Below, piece by piece: positions 1 to 14,600 of a stretch of 64,000 nt of DNA. Below the pieces are notes generated by a model that was not told where the DNA came from, did not search any database, and was given only the letters and a program-made list of their open reading frames with translations. The stretch lies in NCBI RefSeq assembly GCF_964199755.1, contig NC_133930.1, forward strand, positions 27,362,071-27,426,070. The letters are read 5' to 3'. Positions within the stretch are counted from its first letter, which is position 1, and each line of letters begins with the position of its first letter. The DNA comes from Larus michahellis (Eukaryota; Chordata; Aves; Charadriiformes; Laridae). A program made the position numbers and the translations under genes.

Positions 1-3000
1 ACCTTATTTTACCTGCCCTTGTGTGAGAATTGCAAGCTCCACTACATGCTGTGGACTGATACCACCACAACTTGCTTTGTGATCTACAAGTACTTGTGGT
101 CGCTTCTTTTCAGATTATGCACCAGTTTTGTTATGTCTAACCCTAATATTCGGTAGGTCTCGAGAGGGTTTCCCCACCTCTAATGCTTTGCCCTTCTCTT
201 TCATTGCTGCTTTTCTTACAGCAGTGCAAGACACAGAAACTTCTGGCCTGGCCTGATTCTTAGTATTTTCTGCACTGATACCAACAAAGTGATATCATTA
301 TTTGGTGGTCTGCAGTGAGTAGTGCAGCATCTCCTGTTATGAGTGGTATTACACAGATTCTGGTGAGAAGAAATATGTTAGGGTGATATTTCATTGCTTT
401 CTGGTTTTTTGTTTTTTTTTTTTTCTTTTAATTTCCTGCTCACTGCTGATTGAAGTGATAACATATCGCGTAACCAAGGTGCAGGTAAATTGGTTCAGAA
501 GAGGCGGGTACAGAAAGCAGTTAGAACATGTACAGGGCAGAAATTGCAGGGTTTTTTTTCTTACTAATTAGGGAAGCATATTTCTGTAACTCTAGCTACA
601 AAAGCCACAAAAGTTAGATTACAGGAAAAGGTTTCACACCATATAAAACACTGTGTTTCTTCTGGAGGGACCTCCTTGGACTAACTGGAGAGCTTAATGC
701 TCCTTACGTAAGCAGCAGCGTTTATTGCCAAAAATTAAATGGTGGCTCTTCTGCTGGCTTCTACCTCAGCCAGATGCGAATCAGACATCATGATTTGTGA
801 GGGGTGGTGCCATGGAGCAGACGAGCAAGTGTAGCTGTGCCAGCTCCTTACAAGCCATGTGATTCTCTGGCTGCTCCCAACACTTCTTGCCATCCTGTCT
901 GCAGTCCTCCTGCAAAAGGAGATTATAATTTCTTCACAGATGCATTGACAAAATCAGAAGACACTAGATGTCCTAAACTGGTCCAGAAGCTCAGGCTCCT
1001 CATCACACAGACATTAGTATCTGTGTCTGATAAACCAGTTTCCAGTGGACCCTTATTAACTGTAACAAAGAGTAGAGATATAATAAAGTTAACTGCAGGG
1101 CATAGTTCACCTGGGCCTTCATGACCATCCTTGAAAATGATGGGGTTATTGAAGATTTGAGCCCTCAAGACCTCAACGTAAGATACTACAGAGGTTAACA
1201 GGAAACAATGGACTCAAAAAGTACATGGTGACAAATCCTGCAAGGAAAATGAATCAGAGCCTACTTCGAGCCACCTCATGGGTGCAGTGCTGAGTCAAAC
1301 TGGCCTTAAGAGCCAATTGCTTGTCCCAGTTGCGTGATAGGACCCTCAGGAGTGGTATGGAAGCTTTTGCTTGCCCATGCTACCTGCTTCATTGTGTACC
1401 CTTCAAATCATGAGGGTGAGGAGAGGAGCATGAGGAGATGCAGCAGGGCTCCTCTAAACTTCTCCCAGCACAATCTGCTGGAGGTGCCTCGGAATTTTTC
1501 TAGACAACAGGTCAACCACATGGCCACATGCCGGGGGAAAGCATAGAAATGCCTTACAGCCTTCCTTCCTTACTGCTGAGGCTGCAGGCAAATGTGAGCA
1601 TCAGACAACATGTAACTTGATTAGGGAAGCAAGTTTCACGTTTCTGCAGCAACACAGACAAAACCAAACCAAAGCAAACCACCTCCTGCCTTCACCCTCA
1701 GTTTTTGCCTTCTGGAGAAAGCCAGGTGTGTATCTGTCCCTGAGGGCAGCAATGTAAAAAGGAAGGAATTTTCATCATTCATCAGATTTCCTCTCCTCAG
1801 AAGTTGGTTGCTCAGGTCTCTGCTTCCCCCAGGTCTTTCCCAGGGAGAGGCTGCCCTATAAGCTTGTGGGATTTATGTGGTGTGCTTTGGAATTGACTAA
1901 CAAAGCTCATTAGCCCTGCTGTAATCTATAAATCCCAGGAAGGTCAGCAGAACACAACAAAGCTCGGGACTCTCCTGGACTGGCGCCTTTGGCAAACAAG
2001 GAGGACAGCCAACACCAAGCCTGTTTGGGGTTTTTGTGTCTTACCGTCTAGGTCTGCTGGGTCCAGCTATCTGATGAGACAATCATTTTCATTAACTATT
2101 GCTAAAAGAAAAAACAGGATTCAAGCTTAATATGGTAAGCAGCCACTGTAGTTTGTTAAAAAGCAGCTCATTTGGTAGAGAAGAGCTTTTACAACAGTAT
2201 TTTTTTTTCTAAGGAGGGAAATACTAAAAAATTTTCACACTGAATTGATCTTCACTTGTTCTAAAAAGACAGCAAGAGTTTACCCATGTTTTATCAGCTC
2301 TCTTCTTTTTCTCTCCAGTGTCTGTGTCCCTCATCACCAGGATCCGGGCACAGACTCTTCCCAGTGATGGCTATCTCTGCAAATCCTACTTTTCACCTCT
2401 GGACTGGGATCTGGGAACCAGCTCTTGGGCTTTAATTACTGTTACTTTGTACGTGTTACTTGATCTCTGTGTGCCTCTAGTCTGGCTATCTCTGTGGCTA
2501 AATGAAATGAAAAAAATAGTTCTCATAAAGTACTGCTCCCCACCTGCTTTTCTAACTAACTTCTTGCCTACAATAAAGCACCGTAGCTGTGGGAAAAGAT
2601 CCACTTGAAAAGGTAGATGCCTATCACTTGAACTAAAAAGGGGACCCATTAGCTGTGAGTAGCAGGGTGGCTGCTCAGGTCAGGCAAGACAGGGACACAA
2701 GATCAAAAACAAAGCCCGGATACAGCACTTGGCAATCAGAAATTTGGTGGTCATTATGAGGATTGTGAAGTGGACCTGCTGAGTTCAGTGGTGAGGGTTT
2801 CATTGAACTTGGTGGAAACAAGATCTAGACAACACGGGCAAGAAGCAGGCAAGAGTGCAAAAGTGGTACTTTTGTACAGCTTTAAAATATACATGGAATT
2901 GATGGAATCAGAATTTCCTCTGAAATATTTGCTCCTTGATGAGAGGACTGTGAGGTTTTGGGGCCCCACCATGGCAGAGAAGAGCAGCTGAGGGCTCTGC

Positions 3001-6000
3001 AGCACCGGCCGGTGGTCCCACTCCTGCATAGGCAGTGCCCAGAGGTCCTCACCCTGACGTGCCATCAGCGTGGGCACCACAGGACTGGAACGGCAGGACG
3101 CACCACGGCCAAAGCTTGCAAGGCACTCCAGGAACTTGGCTGCAAAGCTCCTCCATCCCCTGCCTCATTTCAGGGATCAGCATTTTACAAAGGGTGGACG
3201 GGGACAGAACTGCATCCGTGGGGGAACTCTCTCTGCATGCGGACATTGAGAGACTCTTCCCTCAGCTCTTCACTGCATGACTTTGGGAAGGGGATGCTGC
3301 TGATGCCAGGCAAGCCAGGACTTGAGGCAGAAAGATCGGCTAAGGCTGTGCCTCTTGTAGGGTGTGGCGCAGACTGCAGATGGACAAAGCCATAGATATT
3401 TATTGTTTGTGTATAAGGAGTCATCTCTGAGTCCTAGTGAAGAAATGATCCTTTGATTTCAACAGGGTATTGTCAATGTTGCCGTTACAAGCAATGTTTA
3501 TGTTGGGCTGGGACTTTGTCAAAGCATGCTTTAAGGTCCAGCGGAAACTTCTGCCTTGCTAAGTTGCCGTCAATATGCACAAGTTATTTTAGCATTAGAG
3601 CTTAAATGTACTTCTCTTTGAAAAGCATATTTATATTCAGGTGCTGCAGCTCATCGCAATTGGTTGGAAGATTCTCTCTAGACTAGATGAAACACCTCTC
3701 TACTTTTTCAGTTCATCTGCTATTCACCTGGCATTTCTCAGAGCTCCAGGCTGAGAATTTTTAATTTCACATTCCAAATATGAAACTTAAAATGCGCATT
3801 TTAGGAAGTCTAAATCAACTGGCTTTTTTTTCAAAGCCAAGCCATCAGAAACAAGAAGGGACAAGTTACCATTTAGGTTCAGTGGTGGAACACTAGTGGC
3901 TGGATAACTAGTGGGAGAGATTGGGTAAAGAGAAAGGTGAAGCCAGTGTCTGGAAGGCAGTATTAATTTTAGGATGGGGCTAGCAAAGGAAACTAGAAAA
4001 GGGTTGGCACGAAGTCATAATGGGAGATATGGATAAAGCTTTGTGGTTACATGTAATGCCTTTTGCTCTTATCTTAGAAAAGTGGATGGGAGATGTTAGC
4101 ATACCTCCTTTCTAGTGTAAACAAAAGTAGACAAAGGTAGTCCTTCTGATCATTGAACTGTGAATTGCCCCACTTTCTAATTGTGAGGATTTTTAAATAA
4201 CTCTAACTCTGCAGATTTTTAAATAACTGTAACAATATTACTGGACTTTTTTTTTATTACTTTAGCTATAATTTTTTTGGCCTGGGACCCACCACTTTTC
4301 CATTTGTTAGAATGCCATTTTTCTTTACACACAAGCTCTGTGCCTTCTTTCCTCACATATTCTATGTTCCACTGAAGCAAGCAAAAACTTAACATGCTTG
4401 AAAACTACTCCTGACGGGGGTAACGAAGCATGACCGTACAGACTAAGCACACGGTTGTAGCTCTGCTTTCTGCCCTGTACCTCTTATGTTACACAGTTCT
4501 ACTCCCTGTCCCAAAGCACGCACGCAAAGTTTCTCTGCACGATTGAAACCTGCTGCCTTCTACCCCAGAGGTGACTGCTTGTGACTGACGTTTTCCCTCT
4601 ACAGGGAAGATTATGTGAGGTTATTCAGACGGATTATTTTTTTTTCGCCCATTTCTGTGTCCTGTGTCACGTGCGTGACATGACTAGAAGTAGATGAGAG
4701 GAATTACTTTACAATTATGTATCATGTTGTAAAAGAAATGCAGGAGTTTGCTCTCTTATATAGCTCTGTGTTACATACTGTAAATACACAGATGTTTTTG
4801 ACCTTATTAGTAGCTTACCTTTGTATTCAGCCAAATCAAATCCTCCTTAAGTATCTGCAGAAGTGATGCATAAATTGTTAAATATTTGGGTTTCCAAGCA
4901 TCTTTCCAAATGTACTGAATATTTCAGCTGTCTTGTCATGTTACTGCTATTTGCCTTTCATTGAGCTCAGCAGAATGTATCTGGTCCAGATTTACAGCAG
5001 CTTAATATTAAAGCATCTCTGTGCCAAGACCGTGATTTGCTGACTTCATAAATTATTAAAGCATCTGGGTGCAGGAATATACTTCAGAGAAAGCTTTGCG
5101 GACCTTTTGCATTAGCAATACTATGACAAGATAATCTGGGGGCTTTGGTGCCTTGAGGAACGCCGCTTGCTTGGGGAACCCAAATGTGTCTGTTATCTGA
5201 ACTGTGGTGAGCAGAAACCCTGAAGGATGTTCAGGAATGTGGTATGGAAACAATGGGAGTTTTCCAGATTCCTGTACCGATATTTGCAGAGTGCTGATGG
5301 AGAGAAGTCCATGTAACCTTTTATGAGAGAGAGTTGCTACTTCCAGCCCCTCGGCCCTGGCAATGACAGGCTGCCCAGAGCCTGCTGCCACAACCTCAGG
5401 GCTGCGTGGTCACCGTCAGTAGAGCAGGCAGGGCTAAGTGAATCCCGATGAGATGAGGGGGTGCTTCCAAAGTGCGGATATGTCCGAGGTGAGGAAGGAG
5501 ACAAAGCAGCATCCAGGGCATTGGACACAAATGGGAGCTCACTAGCTGAGAGTCACTGCGCTTCTAGCACCTCTTGGGGTGGTATAAGGTCCTCTGTTAC
5601 TTAATCTGCTGTTTGTAGCAGACATCCGTGGAAGAACGAGTCAGCGCCAGCATCGGCAAAGAGTAAAGCCCCTCAACAGAGAGCAGCTGTTCTGGGGAGA
5701 TTTGGATTTAAATCAGCATGGAGCAGCTCGTGCCAGGTGGCAACCTGCTGCTGTCCTGGCAGCGGTTTTGCTTTTGCAGTGTATCCCCAGCCGGTCTGCA
5801 GCCAGTGGGGTCCTGTGCCAGGTGTTGTAAACGCCAAAAGAGACCCAGCAGTAGATCTTCAGCTGGGCTGCGGCCAAGCCTTCCTGTAATTTGAAACTGT
5901 TTTGTCTGGTAAGGTATATGAAGGGATTATAGGCATCTAAGCAAAAATTGATACAGATCCTAGGAGTCAGACTCTGGGGTGGAAAATATTGAACATTCTA

Positions 6001-6824
6001 TTTTCTGTTTCATATTTTGAAACATGATCCCATTAGTATACTGATTAAATGCCACATTAGATATTTAATTTCAATATTAAAATTTTAATTTAATCTAGAT
6101 TAACTATGGAAGCTATTTAATTTCTATATTTAGTACCTCTTCCCTACCACATAACCCAGAAGGGGTTGTGGATGTGATGTGCAAGTTGAATTTCCATCTT
6201 GCTCTCGTACAATTGGACTACGTTTTTGAATGATGCATGTAGTCAAGAAATAAATTAGTGCAATGGAAAGGGAATAAATTTTTCCCTTTTATATTTAAAA
6301 AATAATGAAGTTAGATGAGATTTTAATAGAAGAGGCTTAATACCAGGAGGCTTGGAAAAGGGATATGAGGGGGAGACAGTGTCTGTTCACTGCAGGGTTA
6401 TGAAAAAGGAGGAGGGAATGCAAGTGAGAGATAATGTGCAATCAGACCAAAAAGACTGGAAAGCCAACCAACTGCAGAGAGGATGTTTTTGTACTTTGGC
6501 GAGAAACATCTCAGTTTAAGTACTAGCCAGAGAGATACGGAAATCCTCCTGAACTGAGTACTGTGCCAGGCTTGCCGCCCTGCACCTTTTCATAGTAAGC
6601 TTATTTTAGTACATTCTTTTTCTTGCTCATTTCCTCAAAAGTGATACTGGAAGGCACTTCTCTACTCGGCTGTTCAAACAATGAGCTCTACTTGTCCTGT
6701 GTCCAGAAGGCCACTACTGGCTCAGTGTAGAGTATCACAAAAACATTAAGAGGTGTATTTGGTGGCTAACACTAAAAGGCAAGGTTCTTAGTCTATTCTC
6801 AACTTTTTTGCCAGTTGATGTCAC
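1..6824. other. Intergenic DNA, no supported gene
   Basis: I see no exon, RNA gene or clear repeat family here. Reading frames are short, overlap on both strands and match nothing I recognise. Composition is AT-moderate with short T or A runs (for example near 411-425 and 4640). Confidence 0.55.
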
Positions 6825-6829
6825 CAAAA

Positions 6830-7222
6830 GCCTATGATGTCACTAGGAATAGAAACTACAGACTGGTCAGCCTTCCCTTCATTCCTGGGAAGGTGATAGA
6901 ACAAGTAGTCCTGGAAACAATTTTCAGGTACGTGAAGGACAGGAAAGTCATCAGGAGTAGTCAGCATGGATTCACCTAAGGGAGTATTCACAAGTTGAAA
7001 CACAGGAGCTGATGTCTGAATGTTAGGAAACACATTTTCAATGTGAGGGTGACTGAGCACTGGCACAGGTTACCCAAGGAGTCTCCATCCTTGGAGATAC
7101 TCAAAAGCTGTCTGGATGTGGTCCTAGGCAACTGGCTCTTGGTGGCCCTGCTTGAGCCGGGGGGTTGGAGAAGATGACCTCAAGAGTACCCTTCCAATCC
7201 TAACCATGCTGTGATTCTGTGA
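6830..7222 (+). mobile_element. CR1 LINE fragment, internally deleted
   Basis: Two pieces of an avian CR1 element are joined. The first (about 6,857-6,980) resembles the reverse-transcriptase coding part, with the DNA phrase for a segment ending in GGATTCACC. The second (about 7,020-7,222) is the typical CR1 3' end: a block on 'gagcactggcacaggtt', then 'tggagatactcaaaagc', then the end 'ccttccaatcctaaccatg' followed by tgattctgtga. The material between is missing, so the copy is deleted inside as well as 5' truncated. It is non-functional. Family assignment is by recall of CR1 3' ends. Confidence 0.85.
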
Positions 7223-9611
7223 ATCATGGTGTGATCTGTCATGGGCAAATGACTTAGCATACCAGCATCTCAATGTATTTATTTTCAAAATAAACATGTT
7301 ATCCACTTTGCAGAAGTACAATATTGGTGCACTGGTGAGGTGTTGTGAGACTGGGAGTACAAAGTCGTTGATAATAATTTCTGTGCAGCTTTATTAGCAT
7401 TAAACCAAGATCTCAGTGTGAGATTAAACCCTGCTGACTTTTCATTCCTGTGCTTCTGTTCCTTGTAGGTCATTTTTGAGGAGTGTTAGACAGTGTTTGG
7501 GACTTTCTGGGAATGGGTATAGTGGATGTCTGGTAGATGTAGTCCTTCTGAATGAATTGCCTCATAAATTTGCACAAGCTTGTGGGGGACTGTCTTGATG
7601 ACCCTGACAGTCTCCTCCTGTCTTATGTTTTTCTGTGGTCTCCCTGAGAGAGGAGGGCCCTTGCACCCCTCCTTTCTGATGTATTCATATCTCGAGTCAA
7701 TATGTCCTCTGTTGACAGAGGTGACATGCCCCTTCTGGGAAGCACATCCACCATAGACAAGATGGACAGACAGAATGACCTCGGGGACAGCTATTTTTAG
7801 AATCCAGTATTTCAGTGTTCTTCCACAGGATGAGAGGAAATGGTAGACAGCCCGCATTCAAACACGAGTCAGAGACAAGGAGCTGGGTATCCGGAGCTGG
7901 GAACTATGTACTTACATATGTTTGGGGGCTCACTGTTGACCTGACTTTTTCTGATGCCAACACTATTCTGGACTAAGTGCATTGGCTCTTTATTTCAGAC
8001 ATGGAGAAACTGCATGCTGGGAGACTTTCAGAAGCATGTGGAGGATTTATGATCAGAAGATGAGGTCTTCTGGAAGTCAGTGGGGCTTCTGTCCCTAAAT
8101 CTTTCAGCTGGCTTTTAAACTCACGCCTGTAAACGGCCAGGATAAAAGGAATTAGCTTGGCAGTTATGTTAGAAGGTCAGCGACCTTGCCATTGAGAGGG
8201 AGAAGCTACATTGATTGGTTACATGCAGAAACCTCAGAATACTTTGAGACCTTTGCAGCTGCGTTACTGCAGATTGCATCTCAGGAATTCATTCAGTGCC
8301 GACGCACTGACCCTGTTAATAATTCAAGAAGTTACATGACTGGCGAGGACCATATTTCTCTGATTGCTGTTACATGTGAATTCCCCAAAGTCAGCCTCTC
8401 TTGAGACAGAAAAGAAAAATTTACCTGTCTCTTCCCTGTGAGTATGTGTGCTATGGTCAGGTCAACGTGCATTGTGAGTGGGGTCGGAGTGGCTATTGTA
8501 CATCCTGTTAGATGGGCAAATACAGCTTCTCGGTTTAGAATTTATTTCCTGGCAATCTCCAAAAACTGACTGATTGCAGGTAAGATAATAACACACAAGC
8601 ACTGGCAACATTGAGGAGCTCGTGTCAGAACAGCCGACCCCAAATTTCTGTGTCTGATGTAGGGAAGACAAATGTTGCTTGGCCCAAACCATCTGCCATC
8701 AGTTTAAAGCTGCATGGAGCCTTTATCTGATTTGGAGCTATGTTTTCCTCTCTGATTGTTTTCTAAATTATTTTCATTCATTCAATTTCTCCTCATCAAA
8801 AGTATGTCCAGGAGTGGTCCTTGAACACAGACAGTAACTAGCTGTGCTTCCTGAGCCTGGATTAATACGGTGCGATCACAACGACCTTTTGACCACAATT
8901 CAATTGAATAAGCTTTATAATGAGATAAGTCATAATAAAACTTCAGGTCCATTTGAAATAGAGACAATACCCAATTACTGCAAAATATTTAACAGAGACC
9001 TTCCTTTCTTAGCCCTTAGAGACGAACAATTTTTGCTATTTCATAAGAACTATTACTTAGACAGTGGGACAGGCTGACCTCTGATGAGTAATGACCCATG
9101 TTTTGAGGACATTAAAAAATTAATTTTGAAACTGCAGAGAAGCAGAAGATGAGCTACAAATCTTTAAAGATCCCATGCCAGGTTTCTAGGGAAATGAACT
9201 CTCTCTTTGTAAGGAGGATTCTGTCTGTTGTTTAGTTAAAAAAAAAAAAAAGAAAAAAAAGTCACACGGTGGAAAACAGCTTGGCATAATCAAATTTGTC
9301 TAACAATCAGATCAGGGTAAGGGTTTGACAGACAACTAGTAACAAAGGCTGAAAGTGGGGGTCAAAGAAATTCTAGAGGGGGTGGGGTGAAGAAGGGAGA
9401 GCTGCTGGCATGCTCTCACAAGTGAGAGCAATTACCTATTTGAACAACTCAATGTAATCTTTTTCTCTCCCGGAAGAACTGTTTATCCCCTTCTGTGGGC
9501 TTCACACTGAGATGGAAAGTGTTTTGAAAAAATATGCCGTAATTGAGCAAGGAATTTTTGGTTTGCTAGCTACTTGTGGAATCTTGTATTGTAGAAGAGA
9601 TCATACCACAG
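7223..9611. other. Intergenic DNA, no supported gene
   Basis: No recognised gene or repeat. An A-rich tract lies near 9,238-9,261. Confidence 0.5.
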
Positions 9612-10152
9612 TGTTGTGGTTTAACCCCAGCCAGCACCTAAGACCATGCAGCCACTTGTGCGCCAATAATCCCACCAGTAAGGCAGGAAGAAGAGGGAGA
9701 AAAGGAGGGGGGAAAACAAACACACAAACAAACAAACAAACAAACAAACAAAAACTCATAGGCTGAGATAAAGAAAGTCTAGTAGAACAGTAACAGAAGA
9801 AGAACTAATAGCAAAATAATATGCAAAATAAAGCGATAAAAGTCGCTCTCGCCAACATGATGATCAGTTGCCCAGCCTGTCCTAAGCAGTGATCACAGAT
9901 GCCTGCCCCCTAGCCAACCCCCATTTATATACTGAGCATGATGTCTATGGTACGGAATATTCCTTGGGCCACCTTGTCCTGTCTATGCTCCCTCTCAGCT
10001 TCTATGGGAAGCTGATAAAGTCCTTGACTAATGTAAACATCGCTTAGCAACAACTAGAATAGTATGTGTTATCAGCATTATTCTTACACTAAATCCAAAA
10101 TACAGCAGCTACTAGAAAGAAAATTAACTCTATCCAAGCTGAAACCAGGACA
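9612..10152 (-). mobile_element. Solo LTR, avian ERV (541 bp)
   Basis: Read on the + strand it starts TGTTGTGGTTTAACCCC and ends GAAACCAGGACA, so the sense LTR (TGTCCTGG...CACAACA) is on the minus strand. A perfect 5-bp duplication, CACAG, flanks it at 9,607-9,611 and 10,153-10,157, and there is no internal viral sequence. This is the product of LTR-LTR recombination. A minus-strand TATA (TATAAAT) lies at 9,923-9,929. An (AAAC)n run occupies about 9,722-9,752. It shares termini and layout with the LTR at 36,867-37,589. Confidence 0.9.
9722..9752. repeat. (AAAC)n microsatellite
   Basis: A short run of 'acaa'/'caaa' tetramers inside the solo LTR, probably expanded from the A-rich part of that LTR. 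Confidence 0.85.
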
Positions 10153-11421
10153 CACAGTAATTTTTGGATCTGTGAATTTGATCAAAGTTTCTGCTAAGAG
10201 TTTAAAAATGAGAGATTAAAAGCCACCTCCTTTTAATTTGGTCTTGCACAAAATTTTCTCTGGTATGGTCACCTGACATAAGTTTTGCCATGAAGGTAAA
10301 ACACAAAAATGAATTTCTTTAAAGAATTGGTCTCTTGGGAGTTTGGATGGCTTGCAGGCATTAGATGAGACGGCATGACATTTGGAATTAGATTTATAGA
10401 AGATGCAGAAGAAAATATAGGAAGACTTAGGAATACATGAACCATTGTAATATGGCTGACTGTATCTCATAGGTTGTGGCATAGTGCACAGGAGAGATTT
10501 TCTGTCTGTTTCTTTCCTTTTGTGTAAGTCAAATCAAAGCCTAAAGAAAGGCTTTACACTTTAATGCTAAAATCTCTTGAAATATTCCACTTAACATTTT
10601 AAGTATTTTTTTCTAATACTTTACGTACTTTTCTAGTATTGTTCATGCTATATTTTCTATAAATAAATAGTTGGTAAATGAAATATTAACGGTTGACTCA
10701 CAGCATATATAGTAAACTCTTGGGAACCACAACAAAAGAATGATGCTTCATTGCTCAAATGTAACTGGTTGCTAGGAACTTTTTAGAGCATCTTAAATAT
10801 AGATCATGATGTTCACAGCCGAAGGTAAATTAATTCTGAACAGTTCAAAATTCAGTGGTGTTTGGATGCCAAAAGATAGTCAAGCATTAGAGATTTCCTC
10901 TAGGCTCTGTCTTCTAGGCATTTTCTTCTTGCCTTAGAGGAAAAGCTCTCAGAATAAATGTCTGAAAAAAAAACATGAAGAATCCTGGCACTGTCCCAAC
11001 ATATTCATCATTGTCTCAATTTGGCAGGGTAGTCTAGGATAGCCTGAGGTCTCATGTTCTATAGGAGGAGTACAGCCAGGATTTTCTCATGCCCCTGATC
11101 CCCTTTTCATCCCACTGCCTCCATTCCTCCTCCTTCATATACACTCCTTGCCTCCCAGTTCCTCAGTGCATACATAGTCCCCTCACTTCCTTTAGGTGTC
11201 TCTGGTACCCTTATTGTATCCCCCTCCCACGTATATATAGTATATCCAGTTGCCGACTATGTCTTTAGGGTTAGATTGTGTGGAACAAGAGAAGAACTTG
11301 TGTTGGTACTTTTCTTGTAGTCTGCACATCTGAATTCCCCTCATCTCTTCCAAATACATTGAAACAGAAGTGCCTAACATTTTCAGAGCTATGGAATCTT
11401 CTGCCTGTGCTTATTGCTGTG
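10153..11421. other. Intergenic DNA, no supported gene
   Basis: AT-rich unique sequence with no recognised gene or repeat. Confidence 0.5.
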
Positions 11422-11694
11422 TAGTGATAGGAAGAGGGGTAACAGTTTTAAGAAGGTAGGTTTAGATTAGGCATCAGGAAGAAATTCTTTGCTGTGAGGG
11501 GATGTGACACTGGAACAGGTTGCCCAGGGAAGCTGTGGGTGCTCCATCCCTGGAAGTGTTCAAGGCCAGGAAGTGTTGGGGCTTTGAGCAACCTGGTCTA
11601 GTGGGAGGTGTCCCTGCCCATGGCAGGGGGGTTGGAACTAGAGGATCTTTAAGGTCCCTTCCAACTCTAACCATTCTATGATTCTATGATTCTA
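11422..11694 (+). mobile_element. CR1 LINE 3' end
   Basis: Typical CR1 3' tail: a block around 'ggaagaggggtaacag', then 'gttgcccagggaagctgtgg', 'ccctggaagtgttcaaggcc' and 'ggggggttggaactagagga'. It ends in the short terminal repeat 'atgattctatgattctat' that replaces a poly-A tail in CR1. It is strongly 5' truncated, with no coding capacity. It belongs to the same subfamily as the copy at 38,728-39,514. Confidence 0.92.
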
Positions 11695-14600
11695 TTTTCT
11701 GGAGTGTCAGGGAGCTCATTTCAGATTTCTTCTAATGGCAGCTGACATTGCTGAACATTGTAGCAGCTGTATAGAAATGCTGGGAGGAGATGCAGAAAGT
11801 ACAAAACCAAGAAATAACATTCACTTTATTCAATCTGCACCTATGTGGCATCAACAATGGTAAATCCTGTGGCCTTTTAGGGATGAAACAAAATAACTTA
11901 AAGATGGTTCAGGCGTTATTTTTTTATAGTTGAATTTAATGTATTTGTATCTCCAGGCATCCAAATCTCTCTGAGAATCCTGTAAAGTTAGTTAGTCTTT
12001 CTAAGGATGGCCTAACAAATTTTCAAATAGTTGTATTTGCATAAGTGATTCCATGAGCAGAGGAATTAGGGAGGACTGGTTTCCTCCAGATTTCTGCCCC
12101 TTTCCCACTCCAGCTCTCCTCTGACCCCAAGACCCTACCCGCAGGGCACTGTTAGGTCTTTCCCATGCTCCTAGAGTTTCTCACCACCCCCAGCACCTTC
12201 AGTTCCTCGCAGAGCAGCATCAGCTTCTTCTCTTCCCACTGAACCCTGCTGTAACTCCTTCATTTTCTTCTCATGTCCCTTTCTGATTTGCCTATGGCCA
12301 GTTTGAAAACCCTGCACAGGTAGGCAGTACCTACATACATGACTGATTGGCCAGTGGTTTTTTTCAATTCTGTTAATTTTAGGGACATGTGTCATACAAC
12401 TATGCCCCTTTTAAACCTTGGATGAAATTGGCATGTAGGTTTAAAATACAGTTAGAAGAGGACGTTAAGGGGATACTGAGGCAAGCAGGCTATATGAAAT
12501 GGAGGTTTTCGAAAGCACAAGGGAATTTACAAACATTCTCTATTTGTGGGGAACTATACATAAAAAGTCCAGACTTTTACCAGACTGAAGTTTTGACAAG
12601 GGAGGTTATTTTACTTTATATTTAGACATGTTTGGTCCAGTGAAAGCAAGTTGCATGGATGCTACTGGGGCAATAAATTCTTACTGGTACAATTTCTTCT
12701 ATTCAGAAACAATACTGACCCAGGCAATATTTATATTTTGCCACGTGAATTTTCAACAGTAGAAGAAACTATCAGTATCTCTACACTAGCAAACCTTATC
12801 TGGTGTGTGGCTGTGCTCCTAAATGTTTTCAGTAGTTCTAGACCACTCCCTGACCCTGTTTTTAGTATCACCTTGGGCCTCTGTGAAACCATCAAAGATC
12901 ATTTGCTGTGGCATCTAAGTTTCATTTTCAAGATCAGACATTTCACTGAGATAAGCCTTGCATCATATGTAATGATGAGTTTTCAGCGGCGGCAGCAGCT
13001 CTCAGATGAGTGTCAGGGATTTACAGAAAACAAATTGCTGGGTAGCTGCTGGGCCTGAATCAAGAGAGGTGGCCAGGAAATTATCTGAGCCGCATTTCTT
13101 GCACCTGCCAGTTCCCTGCCTTCAAAAACATCCTCAATATCACAGTGTCACATGGGGATTCCAGGAGACATTCCCTGCTCATTAGCATCTGCCTCATAAG
13201 GTTAAGGTCATACCTACTGTACAACTATGGTTGTAAGAAAAAGTAATATTTTTTTAAACACATTCCATGTAATATTCAAGATTTCATTAAGATTACATAC
13301 CAGCACACACTCCACAAAAAGGCATTTTAGGATTTTCAAGGAATTTTTGCAGTGTCATTAATTTACAGCTAAACTGATGGCAAAAGTGAGCACTCAGTCC
13401 TCTCCTTAAAGCCCCAGACGCAGCAGCCATGTGGAATCTCCTCGCTTGTGGGGGAGCACTTGAAACGCCACAGGCTGAAGGCCTCCAGACCACAAAGTAG
13501 GCATAAATATTCCTTTTTGTTGTTGTTTTACATCATGTTTTTTTTTTTAAAGCCATTATTCTTGTGACTAGGAGGGCCCAGATAGGCTTTTACTCTTGAA
13601 CCCATTGGTGGGCAACAGTGCTTTGTGTTTATTCACTCCATCTCACTGACATGTTTGAATGGTGCCCGGTGGGTGTCTGCCACAGTGCCTTTCATCGAGA
13701 GCCTCCTGGTACAGACCAACCAGTTAAGCGTCCTTGATACAAAAGAAACTGTCCAGACCAGACCATCCCTGTTCCTTCGTTTTGCACAGTACCTCTTTCC
13801 TGGGGACTAAATGAATGGCTAGCAAGTCTAATGGGAAACCGTAAAAGCTATTAGGTTTCAAGCCAATATCTGATAACGGGAGCAGCAATAGATTATTTAT
13901 CGTCTGTTGGTTTCAGACTATGTTTGTGGTAGTGTCTTGGCATTGATCTTAGTATGCAGTTGCAAAATGCATTAGCAAAAGCCCCATTGTTTAAATATCC
14001 ATTACAGAGCAATGAAACATTTCACCAATTAATGCAAACCTTGGTCAAAGCATGTCTTTGGAGAGAGCCTTGAACAGCCCTGGACCAATTCCTTGCAGGA
14101 GGAAGGGACCTGAGCAGCAAAGGGCAGGCAGGTTTGTATCCGCTGGAGAACGAGAGCCCAGGGTGTAACACCACCCTCCGGCAGCACCCGCGTTGCGGCT
14201 CCTTGAGCTGCGCTTGCCAACCTGTGTCACCTTTGTAGGTTTTCTGCTCTGATGGAGAAAAGTACATCTCAGTTCTGTACACAGAACCAGCAGAACTTGC
14301 CAGAATTTTTTTAGCAGGAAGTTATTACCTCCTGTGTATTACACTAACAGCATGAGACTTAACTGAATAGCTTAGAAGAATGATTCTTTTAAAAGCCCTT
14401 TTGTCCACGAGCATCTTCAGACTATTGTGTTTGAAGCTATTCAAAATTTTCAGTCTCTCAGGATACTGTTAATTTATTTTCAGCAAATCTAACCCTAGTC
14501 CAGGGATTTACACACCAGACTAATTTGTCACTGCCTGTTGAGGTGGTGTGAAAGGAAGGATTTTTGTCTCTGATAAAATTAAGCACAGGACCGCAAGGTA

